32,487 nt of DNA from JACOMS01 sp964352785 (GTDB taxonomy: Bacteria; Pseudomonadota; Alphaproteobacteria; Caulobacterales; Maricaulaceae): positions 1 to 32,487 of the forward strand of contig CAYGTI010000029.1 of NCBI GenBank assembly GCA_964352785.1, in the 5' to 3' direction. A program made the position numbers and the translations under genes. Shown here one piece after another: positions 1 to 6,900 of this stretch (position 1 is its first letter; each line of letters opens with the position of its first letter). The notes beneath the pieces were generated by a model. That model did no database searches, was not told where the DNA came from, and saw only the letters and a list, made by a program, of their open reading frames with translations.

Positions 1-35
1 AAGTCTCTCTTAGCCCAGACATAAATCTGTGCCAT
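1..35. repeat. Left arm of 35-bp terminal inverted repeat
   Basis: Bases 1-16 are identical to the reverse complement of 32471-32486, and bases 23-35 to that of 32452-32464. The 7-bp middle differs, giving about 31/35 matches overall. The repeat lies at the very edge of the window, so it may extend outside. The GTG start of the TonB-like gene (29) is inside it. It could be a transposon-type terminal repeat, two inverted copies of a dispersed repeat, or a place where an assembly stopped in a repeat. The internal mismatches argue against a simple fold-back copy. Confidence 0.7.
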
Positions 36-532
36 ATGCGCTGACGTTAGACACACCATGTTCTCTCAAGCTTAAAACTAAGCGAGATTTTACAGTTGCT
101 TTTACAAAGCCTGAGCACAGCTCTTTATTTACAAATAGAAGCAAAGGCGTCGAAAAAGATGGTGTGCTAACCTTTCATGCTAAGTTGAAATCAATGGAAG
201 ATATTCGAGAAGCGGATAGGTTAAGAAAAGTACAGTGTGAGGCTAAAAACCTACAACCTAAAGGTGGTGAAGTTGATCGCAACGCACAACCGCTTGTTAA
301 AATAAGTAATATGAAGAAGCCTAAGGAAATTACTGATAGCGGATTTTGCAAACTAAGATTTGACGTTAACACAAACGGAAGACCTGAGAATATTGAGGTC
401 CTCGAATGTTCCAACCCACTATTTGCCAAACTTTCTACTACTGTTCTTCCCAAATGGAAATATGTGAATAACAGATCAGATGGATGCCCAATTCCAAAAT
501 CTGGCGTTGAAACCACGATAGAATTTAAGTAG
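29..532 (+). CDS. TonB C-terminal-domain-like protein, probably 5'-truncated
   Basis: The last 65 or so residues look like a TonB C-terminal domain: an FCKLRFDV strand, then a 'G+P-NI-VLECS-PLF' stretch, a TVLPKWKY segment (typical A-x-x-x-W-x-Y) and a closing ETTIEFK strand. This domain contacts the TonB box of outer-membrane receptors in the periplasm. No N-terminal membrane anchor or proline-rich spacer is visible, unlike complete TonB proteins. The only upstream start is a GTG at 29 inside the terminal repeat, and an in-frame stop lies at 11-13. The 5' end was therefore probably lost at the repeat junction. It is visibly more AT-rich and lysine/asparagine-rich than the flagellar genes, suggesting different ancestry. 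A full-length periplasmic TonB-like protein without an anchor is the alternative. Confidence 0.55.
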   Translation: MPYALTLDTPCSLKLKTKRDFTVAFTKPEHSSLFTNRSKGVEKDGVLTFHAKLKSMEDIREADRLRKVQCEAKNLQPKGGEVDRNAQPLVKISNMKKPKEITDSGFCKLRFDVNTNGRPENIEVLECSNPLFAKLSTTVLPKWKYVNNRSDGCPIPKSGVETTIEFK

Positions 533-671
533 AATTTTTGGTCTTCGCCTTCTGATCCACACCTTGTATGACGAGGTCCGATACGGCTTCTGCAATCTCA
601 AAAGTAAGCGTTCAACCTTCTTCGACATAGTTCCCGGGGAGGGGCTTGTCGAGGTCAGATAGTTTAGAAAC

Positions 672-889
672 TTAAAAGTTGATCAGGGCATATGTCACTT
701 GGCGCGCATATCGCGGATCATCACGCCAACGGAATAAAAGGTTCGCATTGATATCGTGACGCCGCGCGACAACTCGCACCGATGTTCCCGCCGCATGCGT
801 CTCGGCGAAGACTTGCCGTTTGAAATCAGCGTTAAACTGACGCCGAACTCTCCACTTGCATATAAAACCAACACTTCAATGGTATCCAC
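672..889 (-). pseudogene. IS66 accessory protein TnpA, frameshifted and truncated
   Basis: The GTG at 889 gives an N-terminus MDTIEVLV...ASGE. A frame change near 848 then leads into RRQFNADFKRQVFAETHA...VRVVARRHDINANLLFRWRDDPRYA, which is the classical IS66 OrfA/TnpA helix-turn-helix region (R-R-H-x-[IV]-N-A-N-x-L-F-x-W-R). The sequence diverges and stops at 672 after about 70 residues, whereas complete proteins have roughly 110-140. It therefore carries at least one frameshift and a C-terminal truncation and cannot be functional. The family call is from motif recognition. Confidence 0.7.
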
Positions 890-960
890 AATAAATAAGT
901 GGAAACTATCGCAGGTCAGACCGCATCAACCCTGTAAGGTAGGATTCACTATGCGCTTAC
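672..960 (-). mobile_element. IS66-family element relic (terminal repeat plus tnpA fragment)
   Basis: On the minus strand the element starts at 960 with GTAAGCGCATAGTGAATCC, which matches the conserved IS66-family terminal repeat (GTAAGCG...). About 70 bp later a GTG (889) opens a TnpA-like frame. The tnpB and tnpC genes and the other end are missing. The preserved end is 3 bp from the stop codon of the flgN-like gene (964-966), so the insertion spared that gene. The stretch 533-671 beyond the relic holds no gene I can support. Confidence 0.7.
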
Positions 961-963
961 TAA

Positions 964-1365
964 TTAAACGCGCTTCTCTGAGAAGTACTGGTCATCAGAA
1001 ATAAACAATTTCGCTCCGGCTCTATTATAGGCACCCACTTTTGCCTCTTTATGTTGCAAGGCTTTGAGGCGCTCTCTGGCAGACCGCAGTCCATTCATAA
1101 CACTCTTTAATATCGTGCCGTTCTCATCCGCCATACGTTTCAAAGCACCAATTTGCGGCGCGATCTTCGCCATATTTTGATTATCATCCAAGGCCTTCAT
1201 CAGCTTTTCCAACTCGGCCATACCGACTGCTTTGCGCTTGAACACATCCTGCAGCCCATCAATGCGGCCATCACTGAGGAGTTTCGATTCTTGCCGGAGT
1301 AATTCGATCAACTCTAATATTTTAGCGTTACAACTTTCCAAGTTCGACACGAGGGTCCTCCACAT
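964..1365 (-). CDS. flgN: FlgN-like flagellar export chaperone
   Basis: A protein of about 133 aa, almost entirely helical and charged (leucine, lysine and glutamate-rich coiled coil), encoded immediately after flgJ and overlapping its last 38 bp. Size, helical character and position fit the FlgN family, which in the cytoplasm binds the hook-junction proteins FlgK and FlgL before export; both are encoded in this window. The chosen ATG at 1365 is preceded by AGGTGA at a good distance. An in-frame GTG at 1350 with GGAGG six bases upstream is an equally plausible start. There is no diagnostic motif, so the assignment rests on context and overall character. The stop codon abuts the IS66 relic. 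Confidence 0.5.
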   Translation of the reverse strand: MWRTLVSNLESCNAKILELIELLRQESKLLSDGRIDGLQDVFKRKAVGMAELEKLMKALDDNQNMAKIAPQIGALKRMADENGTILKSVMNGLRSARERLKALQHKEAKVGAYNRAGAKLFISDDQYFSEKRV

Positions 1366-1690
1366 TAACATCACCTGAGACGCCGCTGATTTTTGCCATG
1401 CGGTCGTAGAATTTTTCTGCCAGTCCAAAACCACCATTCTCGGCGATCTTCTCAGCAAAACTCTGTATGTAGAAACTAGTAAACGCTGACATGTCTTCGC
1501 CGCCGCCTGTCGTCAAAGCCTTACCCAAACCACTGAATGTGAGCATTTGGGCGATATATGATGCCTCGAACTCTTGAGCCGCTTTGGCCATAGCATCCTG
1601 ATCTATCGCCGCCTTGTCTACCGCGGGTTTGTGTTCGACCGGCAAAACACGCGGCGCACCCAAAGAAAGTGTTGATAATTCAGAAAGCAT
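1328..1690 (-). CDS. flgJ: FlgJ-type rod-binding protein (single domain)
   Basis: A 120-aa protein that matches only the N-terminal rod-binding domain of FlgJ: 'AAQEFEASYIAQML' near residues 37-50 and 'GGFGLAEKFYDRM' near residues 86-98. Rod-binding FlgJ acts in the periplasm as a scaffold or cap for rod polymerisation. The C-terminal muramidase domain found in enteric FlgJ is absent, as is usual in Alphaproteobacteria, where a separate lytic transglycosylase does that job. Its ATG (1690) has an AGGAA Shine-Dalgarno sequence. It is transcribed divergently from fliK across a 76-bp gap and translationally overlaps the downstream flgN-like gene. Confidence 0.85.
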   Translation of the reverse strand: MLSELSTLSLGAPRVLPVEHKPAVDKAAIDQDAMAKAAQEFEASYIAQMLTFSGLGKALTTGGGEDMSAFTSFYIQSFAEKIAENGGFGLAEKFYDRMAKISGVSGDVNVEDPRVELGKL

Positions 1691-1766
1691 AGGTTCCTAC
1701 CTTTTCTTTACTATATTTTTCAACACGTTAAGGATTGGTATATGATTGCAACATAGGTTAAGTGTC

Positions 1767-3239
1767 ATGGATATTGCGCTTAACACAAATATGTCTGGCA
1801 CCACGCCGAAGCTCGGATCTAATGAGCTTCCAAAAGGCGCGCAGCCCCGGTTCAGCTTAAGTTATGCCGAAGGTCAGGACGGCTCACCGGAGGACCTACC
1901 GCTGGCGGGTAACCAAACGGATAGTCCTACCATGTTGCTGGGTAGTGCCATCGAAGACAATATCCACAATAATAGGGGCCAAATCGACATCAGTGATTTA
2001 CTCCGTGGCCTAGATGAGGCTCATGTTACGAACGGTCAACAGATTGAAGCGACAGCAACGGAAACACTAGAAAGTTTAGGTATATCCGCTTCGGATATTC
2101 CAATGCCGGAACTCCAATTACCCGAGCAAGTCACACCGGATTCTGACATATCCTTAATCGGCCAAGGCCAAACTTTACGTCAAAACTTGAACACCGCTGA
2201 ATATGTATCCACTGACCTCGCATTGACGTCATCGCCGCAATTAAATGAGCCGCCAAATATCGGTATAGCCGCTGAAGAGATCCCAGATGTCGCAGCGATT
2301 GGCCTGAATTCTGTAGCGGTAACATCTGCTGGAACAGCTCAAAAAACCCCCATTGATTTAACCGCAGTTTCAACGATTAAGTTGAACGAATCTGCGCAAA
2401 CTGCCGACGCGAAAGATCTAACCGCCACGGATACAAAACATCCTAGTTTTAGCGGAAATGCAGTTGAAACAATTAAACTGAGTCCTACACCTGTTGCAGC
2501 AGAGGCTCTCATAACCAACAGTCCCCCCTCTGACGGCGCGGTTAACGTGGGCGTACAATCGGTAAGAGCTGAGTTTGCGGCTTTGAAAAATGATGCGGCA
2601 ACACAATCAGACGCGCCTCATTTCGCCGATGACATGCCAATCAAACCTACAGTAAAGCTCTCAGATTTAGATCAGAAGGTCACGCAAACCGCCTCTTTCA
2701 TTGAAAGCTTAAAACCAGCGGGCGATCCATCCGTTTTATTTTCGGCGGCCACCACATCGACAGTTGATGTAACGGCCCGCGCGCAACAGGCATTCAACCT
2801 ATCAGCACTACCGTCTCAAGCCCATCCTGCGCTTCAACAAGTCGCGGAAAGCCTCATAAAAGCTCACATTACCCAGAACGGTATTTCAATCCGCATTGAT
2901 CCGCCGGAAATGGGAAATGTGTCGATTCAGTTTCAATTTGACGCCGACAGAAACGTGACCGCCGTTGTAAGAGCGGAAGTGCCCGAGACAGCAGCACTGT
3001 TGCGCGAGCGCGCCGATGTTTTAATACAGGCCCTCAAAGATAATGGATTTGACAATATTAATCTGAGCTTTGAACAAGGTCAGCAGTCGGGTCAAGAGCT
3101 GTTTGGCTCTGAGCAAATGGATGAATTAAATATGTCTAGCATGAGCGGAGAAGCCGCCAACGATCTGGGCATTAATCTCCAAGAGACGAATGTGCGGCAA
3201 ATTTATTCTGACGGTTCAAAAATAGACATGAAATTGTAG
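1767..3239 (+). CDS. fliK: Flagellar hook-length control protein FliK
   Basis: A protein of about 490 aa with a long low-complexity N-terminal region (Thr, Ala, Asp, Ser and Pro-rich) and a compact C-terminal Flg_hook domain around residues 365-450, recognisable by 'ISIRIDPPEMGNVSIQFQFD' and the following 'LRERADVLIQALKDNGF'. FliK is a secreted ruler that measures hook length and switches export specificity from hook to filament proteins. The C-terminal domain is the part that contacts the export gate. I chose the ATG at 1767; a TTG at 1746 in the same frame is possible. It is followed by flgD after 9 bp, so the pair forms a hook-assembly operon. Confidence 0.88.
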   Translation: MDIALNTNMSGTTPKLGSNELPKGAQPRFSLSYAEGQDGSPEDLPLAGNQTDSPTMLLGSAIEDNIHNNRGQIDISDLLRGLDEAHVTNGQQIEATATETLESLGISASDIPMPELQLPEQVTPDSDISLIGQGQTLRQNLNTAEYVSTDLALTSSPQLNEPPNIGIAAEEIPDVAAIGLNSVAVTSAGTAQKTPIDLTAVSTIKLNESAQTADAKDLTATDTKHPSFSGNAVETIKLSPTPVAAEALITNSPPSDGAVNVGVQSVRAEFAALKNDAATQSDAPHFADDMPIKPTVKLSDLDQKVTQTASFIESLKPAGDPSVLFSAATTSTVDVTARAQQAFNLSALPSQAHPALQQVAESLIKAHITQNGISIRIDPPEMGNVSIQFQFDADRNVTAVVRAEVPETAALLRERADVLIQALKDNGFDNINLSFEQGQQSGQELFGSEQMDELNMSSMSGEAANDLGINLQETNVRQIYSDGSKIDMKL

Positions 3240-3248
3240 GAGACAATC

Positions 3249-3614
3249 ATGAATATTCAAAGTCTTGTGGCCCTTACAAAAGGACAAGGAGAGCTTCAAA
3301 TAGCCCCACAAAAAAACAATGCAATTGTGAATGCCAGCGGCGACGAAGCTGATACAGGTAGCACGATAAACGCGACGCAGACTGTCGGGGAAGAGTTTTC
3401 AACCTTTCTAACTTTGTTGACTGCTCAAATTAAAAATCAAGACCCTTTAGCGCCTCTGGATTCGACCCAGTTTGTGGAGCAGCTCGCAACATTTTCTAAC
3501 CTTGAACTTCAAGCCGAAGGAAACGCGCTTTTGGAAAATATTTCAAACATGCTGGCTCAAAACCTTTATACGGCGTCGGCTAAGCAAGCTCCGGTTTTAA
3601 ATGATTTAACGTAA
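3249..3614 (+). CDS. flgD: Hook-capping protein FlgD, short form
   Basis: A protein of 121 aa. Residues 45-100 carry the FlgD N-terminal signature: 'FSTFLTLLTAQIKNQDPLAPLDSTQFVEQLATFSNLEL' split over positions 49-86 with the diagnostic QDPL. FlgD is exported and caps the growing hook so that FlgE subunits fold at the tip. The protein ends just after this domain, without the C-terminal Tudor and Ig-like domains of the enteric protein (about 230 aa). Short forms occur in some Alphaproteobacteria, so this may be natural rather than a truncation. A strong AGGAG Shine-Dalgarno sequence lies in the tail of fliK. Its stop codon sits in a hairpin shared with the convergent FliL-like gene. Confidence 0.85.
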   Translation: MNIQSLVALTKGQGELQIAPQKNNAIVNASGDEADTGSTINATQTVGEEFSTFLTLLTAQIKNQDPLAPLDSTQFVEQLATFSNLELQAEGNALLENISNMLAQNLYTASAKQAPVLNDLT

Positions 3615-3629
3615 GGCGCGCTTGCCTTA
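3612..3629. terminator. Candidate bidirectional terminator between flgD and the FliL-like gene
   Basis: An inverted repeat TAAGGC-GCGCTT-GCCTTA spans the 12-bp convergent gap and includes both stop codons. The stem is only 6 bp. It is followed by TTGTTCTT on the plus strand, a weak T-tract. The convergent placement supports a terminator role, but the hairpin is modest. Confidence 0.4.
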
Positions 3630-4148
3630 TTGTTCTTGCCGGGCAATGTCTAAAATCAGGATATCCTGAATACCTTCCGGCATAATACCCCTTGCAGCCC
3701 GTAGAAGCGTGTTGCGCACCGTCTCATAACTTTCAGCGCTAGTTAAGTTCGTGCCAAACAGATCATCGTTTGACATTGCTAACAACTCACGTGTCATAGC
3801 ATCGCGGAGTTTGGGCTCAAGACTGTAAGCATTATCCGGGGCTTTATCGTTTAGCTCTAAATTAAAGTTCATGATGACAAGCGCTTCAATTTTACCGCTC
3901 TTCATTACGGGCACCACAAATTGCCGTTTGAACTTAAGGTAAGCCACATTGCTATTATCTGAGGGCTTTTCGTCAACCTTACCCTTTTTCCCGTGATCAT
4001 CTCCTTTTTTAGATTTCGCATCACTATCTTTGACGGTTGAATGCGCCGCGTCATCATTACTTGATCCGGGACTGCGCAAGAAATCCGCCGCCACAGCGCC
4101 TCCTACGACGAATAATATCATCAAAATAGGGAAGAGAATTTTTTTCAT
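3627..4148 (-). CDS. FliL-like basal-body-associated protein (paralogue 1)
   Basis: A protein of 173 aa with an N-terminal membrane segment (residues 4-22), a lysine/aspartate-rich linker (30-62) and a C-terminal domain resembling FliL: 'VAYLKFKRQFVVPVMKSGKIEALVIMNFNLEL', then 'EPKLRDAMTRELL' and the closing 'IQDILILDIARQ'. FliL proteins are inner-membrane, periplasm-facing partners of the stator. The gene is the last of the fliM...flgH operon, 18 bp after flgH. A fliL-type gene after flgH is a familiar alphaproteobacterial arrangement. A second, more canonical FliL is encoded at 21476-22003. The assignment is moderately sure, as the similarity is at domain level. Confidence 0.6.
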   Translation of the reverse strand: MKKILFPILMILFVVGGAVAADFLRSPGSSNDDAAHSTVKDSDAKSKKGDDHGKKGKVDEKPSDNSNVAYLKFKRQFVVPVMKSGKIEALVIMNFNLELNDKAPDNAYSLEPKLRDAMTRELLAMSNDDLFGTNLTSAESYETVRNTLLRAARGIMPEGIQDILILDIARQEQ

Positions 4149-4166
4149 ATCAGTCTCTCAGTTTAG

Positions 4167-4901
4167 CTAAAAGGGCAGTATTTTAGATAGAGTTTTGTTA
4201 CCTATGCGCGGGCGAATATTATCTGTAACCTGCCCCTGCCCTCCGTAATAGATACGGGCTTCGGCAATCTTATCATAAGTAATAGTATTCAGACGTGAGA
4301 TGTCTTGCGTTCTAACGAGGCCTGTCACTTGTAGATAGCGGGTTTCGTTATTGACCATAATTTCTTGACGGCCCGCAAGGCTGAGATAGCCGTTCGCCAT
4401 CACGTCGGTCACGCGCGCAGCTAAACGGAGCGTAATTTTTTCTTCGCGTTTAATATTCCCATTGCCACTGATGTTGCTTGAGCGGTTAAGATCGACAGCC
4501 GGCGAAAGGCTTGAGCCTGCCGGAAGGTTTTGATTGACGAGTTCAGGAATTCCGAAAAAAGCTCCGATAGAAAAATCTTGATCGCTCGTACGGCTTTTAT
4601 CGATGGAGTTTTTAATTTCGGCCTCATCATCAATCTCAATGACAACGGTCAATATATCACCATACTGGCTAGCTCTGCGGTCGCCAAAAAGGGACTTTGG
4701 GCTACTGCTCCACAGCGACATAGATTGGGGGTTATTCTGTGTCATATTTTGCGGGCTACCGCGTAGCCCCATAGGCGCGCTACTTATGTCTGCCGTCTTC
4801 CAGTTATCTGGCAGAGATTTTGGTTCCGTTATGGCATCACTAGATGCGCAAGCTGACAATATCGCAGCAATACTGATAATGACGAGAGATGATAATTTCA
4901 T
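4167..4901 (-). CDS. flgH: Flagellar L-ring protein FlgH (lipoprotein)
   Basis: A protein of 244 aa with a lipoprotein signal: hydrophobic residues 5-15, then the lipobox LSAC with the acylated Cys at 18. The body has the FlgH hallmarks 'SLWSSSPKSLFGDRRASQYGDILTV' (split across 62-86), 'LRLAARVTDVMANGYL' and 'ITYDKIAEARIYYGGQGQV' near the end. FlgH forms the L ring in the outer membrane around the distal rod. Its ATG overlaps the stop of flgA by 4 nt (ATGA), so translation is coupled. The length is typical. Confidence 0.93.
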   Translation of the reverse strand: MKLSSLVIISIAAILSACASSDAITEPKSLPDNWKTADISSAPMGLRGSPQNMTQNNPQSMSLWSSSPKSLFGDRRASQYGDILTVVIEIDDEAEIKNSIDKSRTSDQDFSIGAFFGIPELVNQNLPAGSSLSPAVDLNRSSNISGNGNIKREEKITLRLAARVTDVMANGYLSLAGRQEIMVNNETRYLQVTGLVRTQDISRLNTITYDKIAEARIYYGGQGQVTDNIRPRIGNKTLSKILPF

Positions 4902-5320
4902 AGTCCGACCTCAACAATTCCGGATTTCAGAACTGTTCCTTGTACTTTTTTACGGGAATCCAGGTTCAATATAGTGATGACATCGCCAACACCGCCTTCG
5001 TCCAGTGCCCGTCCCCAGGCTTTAATTTCCATACGCCCGTGTCGGTAAATCATGTTCACGCGGCTATTACGGCGAACCAAAACAGGTTTTCCCACATAGG
5101 CCGGGTTTAGCTTATAGCCCGCAGCAATTGTGCGTTTCATTTCTTTGCCAACATAGGCATGCAAAGCTTGCTGATACGCATCGCCGCTCGGCGGGCTGAC
5201 ATTTAAATCATCCTCCTGCACAATTGCGCCGCGCTCCAACTTTATTGCAGCTGTGACGGTTCCTGCCGATGCGGTTCCAGCAAATATTAAGCAACCAAGA
5301 CCAAGCAAACAACGATACAT
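4898..5320 (-). CDS. flgA: P-ring assembly chaperone FlgA, short form
   Basis: A protein of 140 aa: signal peptide (1-19, cleavage after TASA), then a SAF-type domain with 'LERGAIVQEDDLNV', 'VGKEMKRTIAAGYKL' and the C-terminal 'ILNLDSRKKVQGTVLKSGIVEV', which is diagnostic of FlgA. FlgA is a periplasmic chaperone that helps FlgI polymerise into the P ring. Enteric FlgA is about 220 aa; here the N-terminal domain is missing. The gene starts by overlapping the flgG stop by 1 nt (TAATG) and ends overlapping flgH by 4 nt. Confidence 0.88.
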   Translation of the reverse strand: MYRCLLGLGCLIFAGTASAGTVTAAIKLERGAIVQEDDLNVSPPSGDAYQQALHAYVGKEMKRTIAAGYKLNPAYVGKPVLVRRNSRVNMIYRHGRMEIKAWGRALDEGGVGDVITILNLDSRKKVQGTVLKSGIVEVGL

Positions 5321-6105
5321 TACCGGATCCTAGTCGTCGCCGAGTACATTTCATCGGCCGCGCTGATGACTTTTGAATTCAACTCATAGCCGCGCTGCGC
5401 CTCAATCAATTCTGAGATTTCATTGACGACATCAACGCCGGAATCTTCCAAATAACCTTGACGCATTGTCCCGATCCCCTCTGTGCCGGGTTCTCCTACG
5501 ACCGGAGTGCCTGACGCTTCGGTTTCGCGAAAGAGGTTACCGCCCATAGCTTCCAGCCCTTTGGGGTTCACAAAAACCGTCATAGAGATAGTACCTATTT
5601 GCTGACCCGCAGTAGCATTATCGAAAAAGGCTGTGGTGGTGCCGTCTGCACTAATCGTGACACGCCGTGAATCTGCCGGAATCGTAATATTATCCGCTAG
5701 GGGATAACCATCAGAATTGACCATCAAGCCTTCCCCATTTTGGAAGAACTTACCATCACGCGTATAAGCAGAATCTCCGCTTGGAAGCGTTATTTCAAAA
5801 TACCCCCTCCCCTCAATCGCCAGATCCAGATCACCACCCGTCGGGCTTAATCCGCCTTGTACGATCTGCAACGCGACTGTTGCGGTTCTAACCCCCATAC
5901 CCATCTGAATACCGGCCGGTACAATATTACCCGTCTGTGAGGAGATCGCGCCGGGCGGGAGATGTTGTTGGTACAAAAGATCTGCGAACTCAGCGACCCT
6001 AGGCTGATAGGCCGTGGTGCTCATGTTGGCAATATTGTTGGAAATCACGTCTACACGTGTTTGCTGGGCGGCCATACCTGTGGCAGCAATTCGTAGAGCG
6101 TTCAT
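5320..6105 (-). CDS. flgG: Distal rod protein FlgG
   Basis: A protein of 261 aa with the N-terminal rod/hook motif 'MNALRIAATGMAAQQTRVD' and 'ISNNIANMSTTAYQ', the central 'LDLAIEGRGYFEI' and 'AYTRDGKFFQN', and the C-terminal 'VNEISELIEAQRGYELNSK'. FlgG polymerises into the distal rod that crosses the periplasm. The length is the family standard. The start is preceded by a strong GGGAGG sequence. A 57-bp gap separates it from flgF; it contains the short palindrome GGCATCATGCC, of unknown meaning. Confidence 0.96.
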   Translation of the reverse strand: MNALRIAATGMAAQQTRVDVISNNIANMSTTAYQPRVAEFADLLYQQHLPPGAISSQTGNIVPAGIQMGMGVRTATVALQIVQGGLSPTGGDLDLAIEGRGYFEITLPSGDSAYTRDGKFFQNGEGLMVNSDGYPLADNITIPADSRRVTISADGTTTAFFDNATAGQQIGTISMTVFVNPKGLEAMGGNLFRETEASGTPVVGEPGTEGIGTMRQGYLEDSGVDVVNEISELIEAQRGYELNSKVISAADEMYSATTRIR

Positions 6106-6162
6106 CCTGAACCTCCCTTTTTAGACTCTCGGCATCATGCCAAAAGCGATGTTAACGTTAGG

Positions 6163-6900
6163 CTATTGCATTTGCCTAACTGTGGTAATGACTGACTTTA
6201 TTCGGTCATTTTCAATTTCCATGAGCTTCTGCCCAGCATCATAATGACGCTGAACTTCGATCATTCGTGCGATTTCTGCGACGGGTTCGACGTTAGAATT
6301 TTCTAAAAAACCCTGAATCAAACGCGCCGTCTCAACTGGTACCGTCCCGTTATTTGCTTCCCACAAATTATCACCATCACGCACTAGGTTCTGCGGTAAA
6401 GCCGTGACGATACCGAGCCGGCCAACCTCAACGCCGTCAGCACTAATGGTACCGTCGCCGCCAATCGCGAGCAGGTTGACGTCTTGAGGAATTTGAAGCC
6501 GGCCCCCGGCATCATCAAGAACAGCAAAGCCGTCCGCATTGATAAGCGTACCTTCATTGTCTGTCATAAAATGCCCAGCCCGGCTCAGCCGTTCACCACG
6601 AGGAGACTCGATTTGAAAAAAGCCTTCGCCGTCAATGGCCACATCCAGTGTACCGCCCGTGCGGCGCAGCTCACCGCTCTCAAAATGGCTCACATGCGCA
6701 CCGAGTCGGCCCATAGATAAACTCTCGCGGGGTCCGCCTGAATTTAACCCATTCCTGGCAGCGTTCACGAATTCGGTAAAGACAGCCCCTTCTCGTTTAT
6801 AACCCGTTGTATTCGAGTTCGCGATATTGTTCGCAATAACATCAAGCTCTTTCATCAAGCCGGATTGCCGCGACAGGTTTATGTAAATCCCATTATCCAT
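6163..6900 (-). CDS. flgF: Proximal rod protein FlgF
   Basis: A protein of 245 aa with 'LDVIANNIANSNTTGYKREG' at 18-37, the central 'LDVAIDGEGFFQIESPRGE' and the C-terminal 'VAEIARMIEVQRHYDAGQKL'. This is the FlgF/FlgG-type rod family, and its place directly before flgG fits FlgF. It is secreted by the flagellar export system and assembles in the rod. Its start overlaps the end of the upstream 597-aa gene by 8 nt. Confidence 0.93.
   Translation of the reverse strand: MDNGIYINLSRQSGLMKELDVIANNIANSNTTGYKREGAVFTEFVNAARNGLNSGGPRESLSMGRLGAHVSHFESGELRRTGGTLDVAIDGEGFFQIESPRGERLSRAGHFMTDNEGTLINADGFAVLDDAGGRLQIPQDVNLLAIGGDGTISADGVEVGRLGIVTALPQNLVRDGDNLWEANNGTVPVETARLIQGFLENSNVEPVAEIARMIEVQRHYDAGQKLMEIENDRIKSVITTVRQMQ

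Noticed and set aside
533..671. Minus-strand peptide resembling TFEIAEAVSDLVIQGVDQKAKT
   Set aside because: It looks protein-like, but it is broken by a TGA, has no start and matches no family I can name; it may be debris next to the IS66 relic.
1735..1750. Sigma-54-like promoter TTGG...TTGCA before fliK
   Set aside because: The spacing between GG and GC is 9 rather than the required 10, the C of TGGC is missing, and the start site would fall almost on the start codon.
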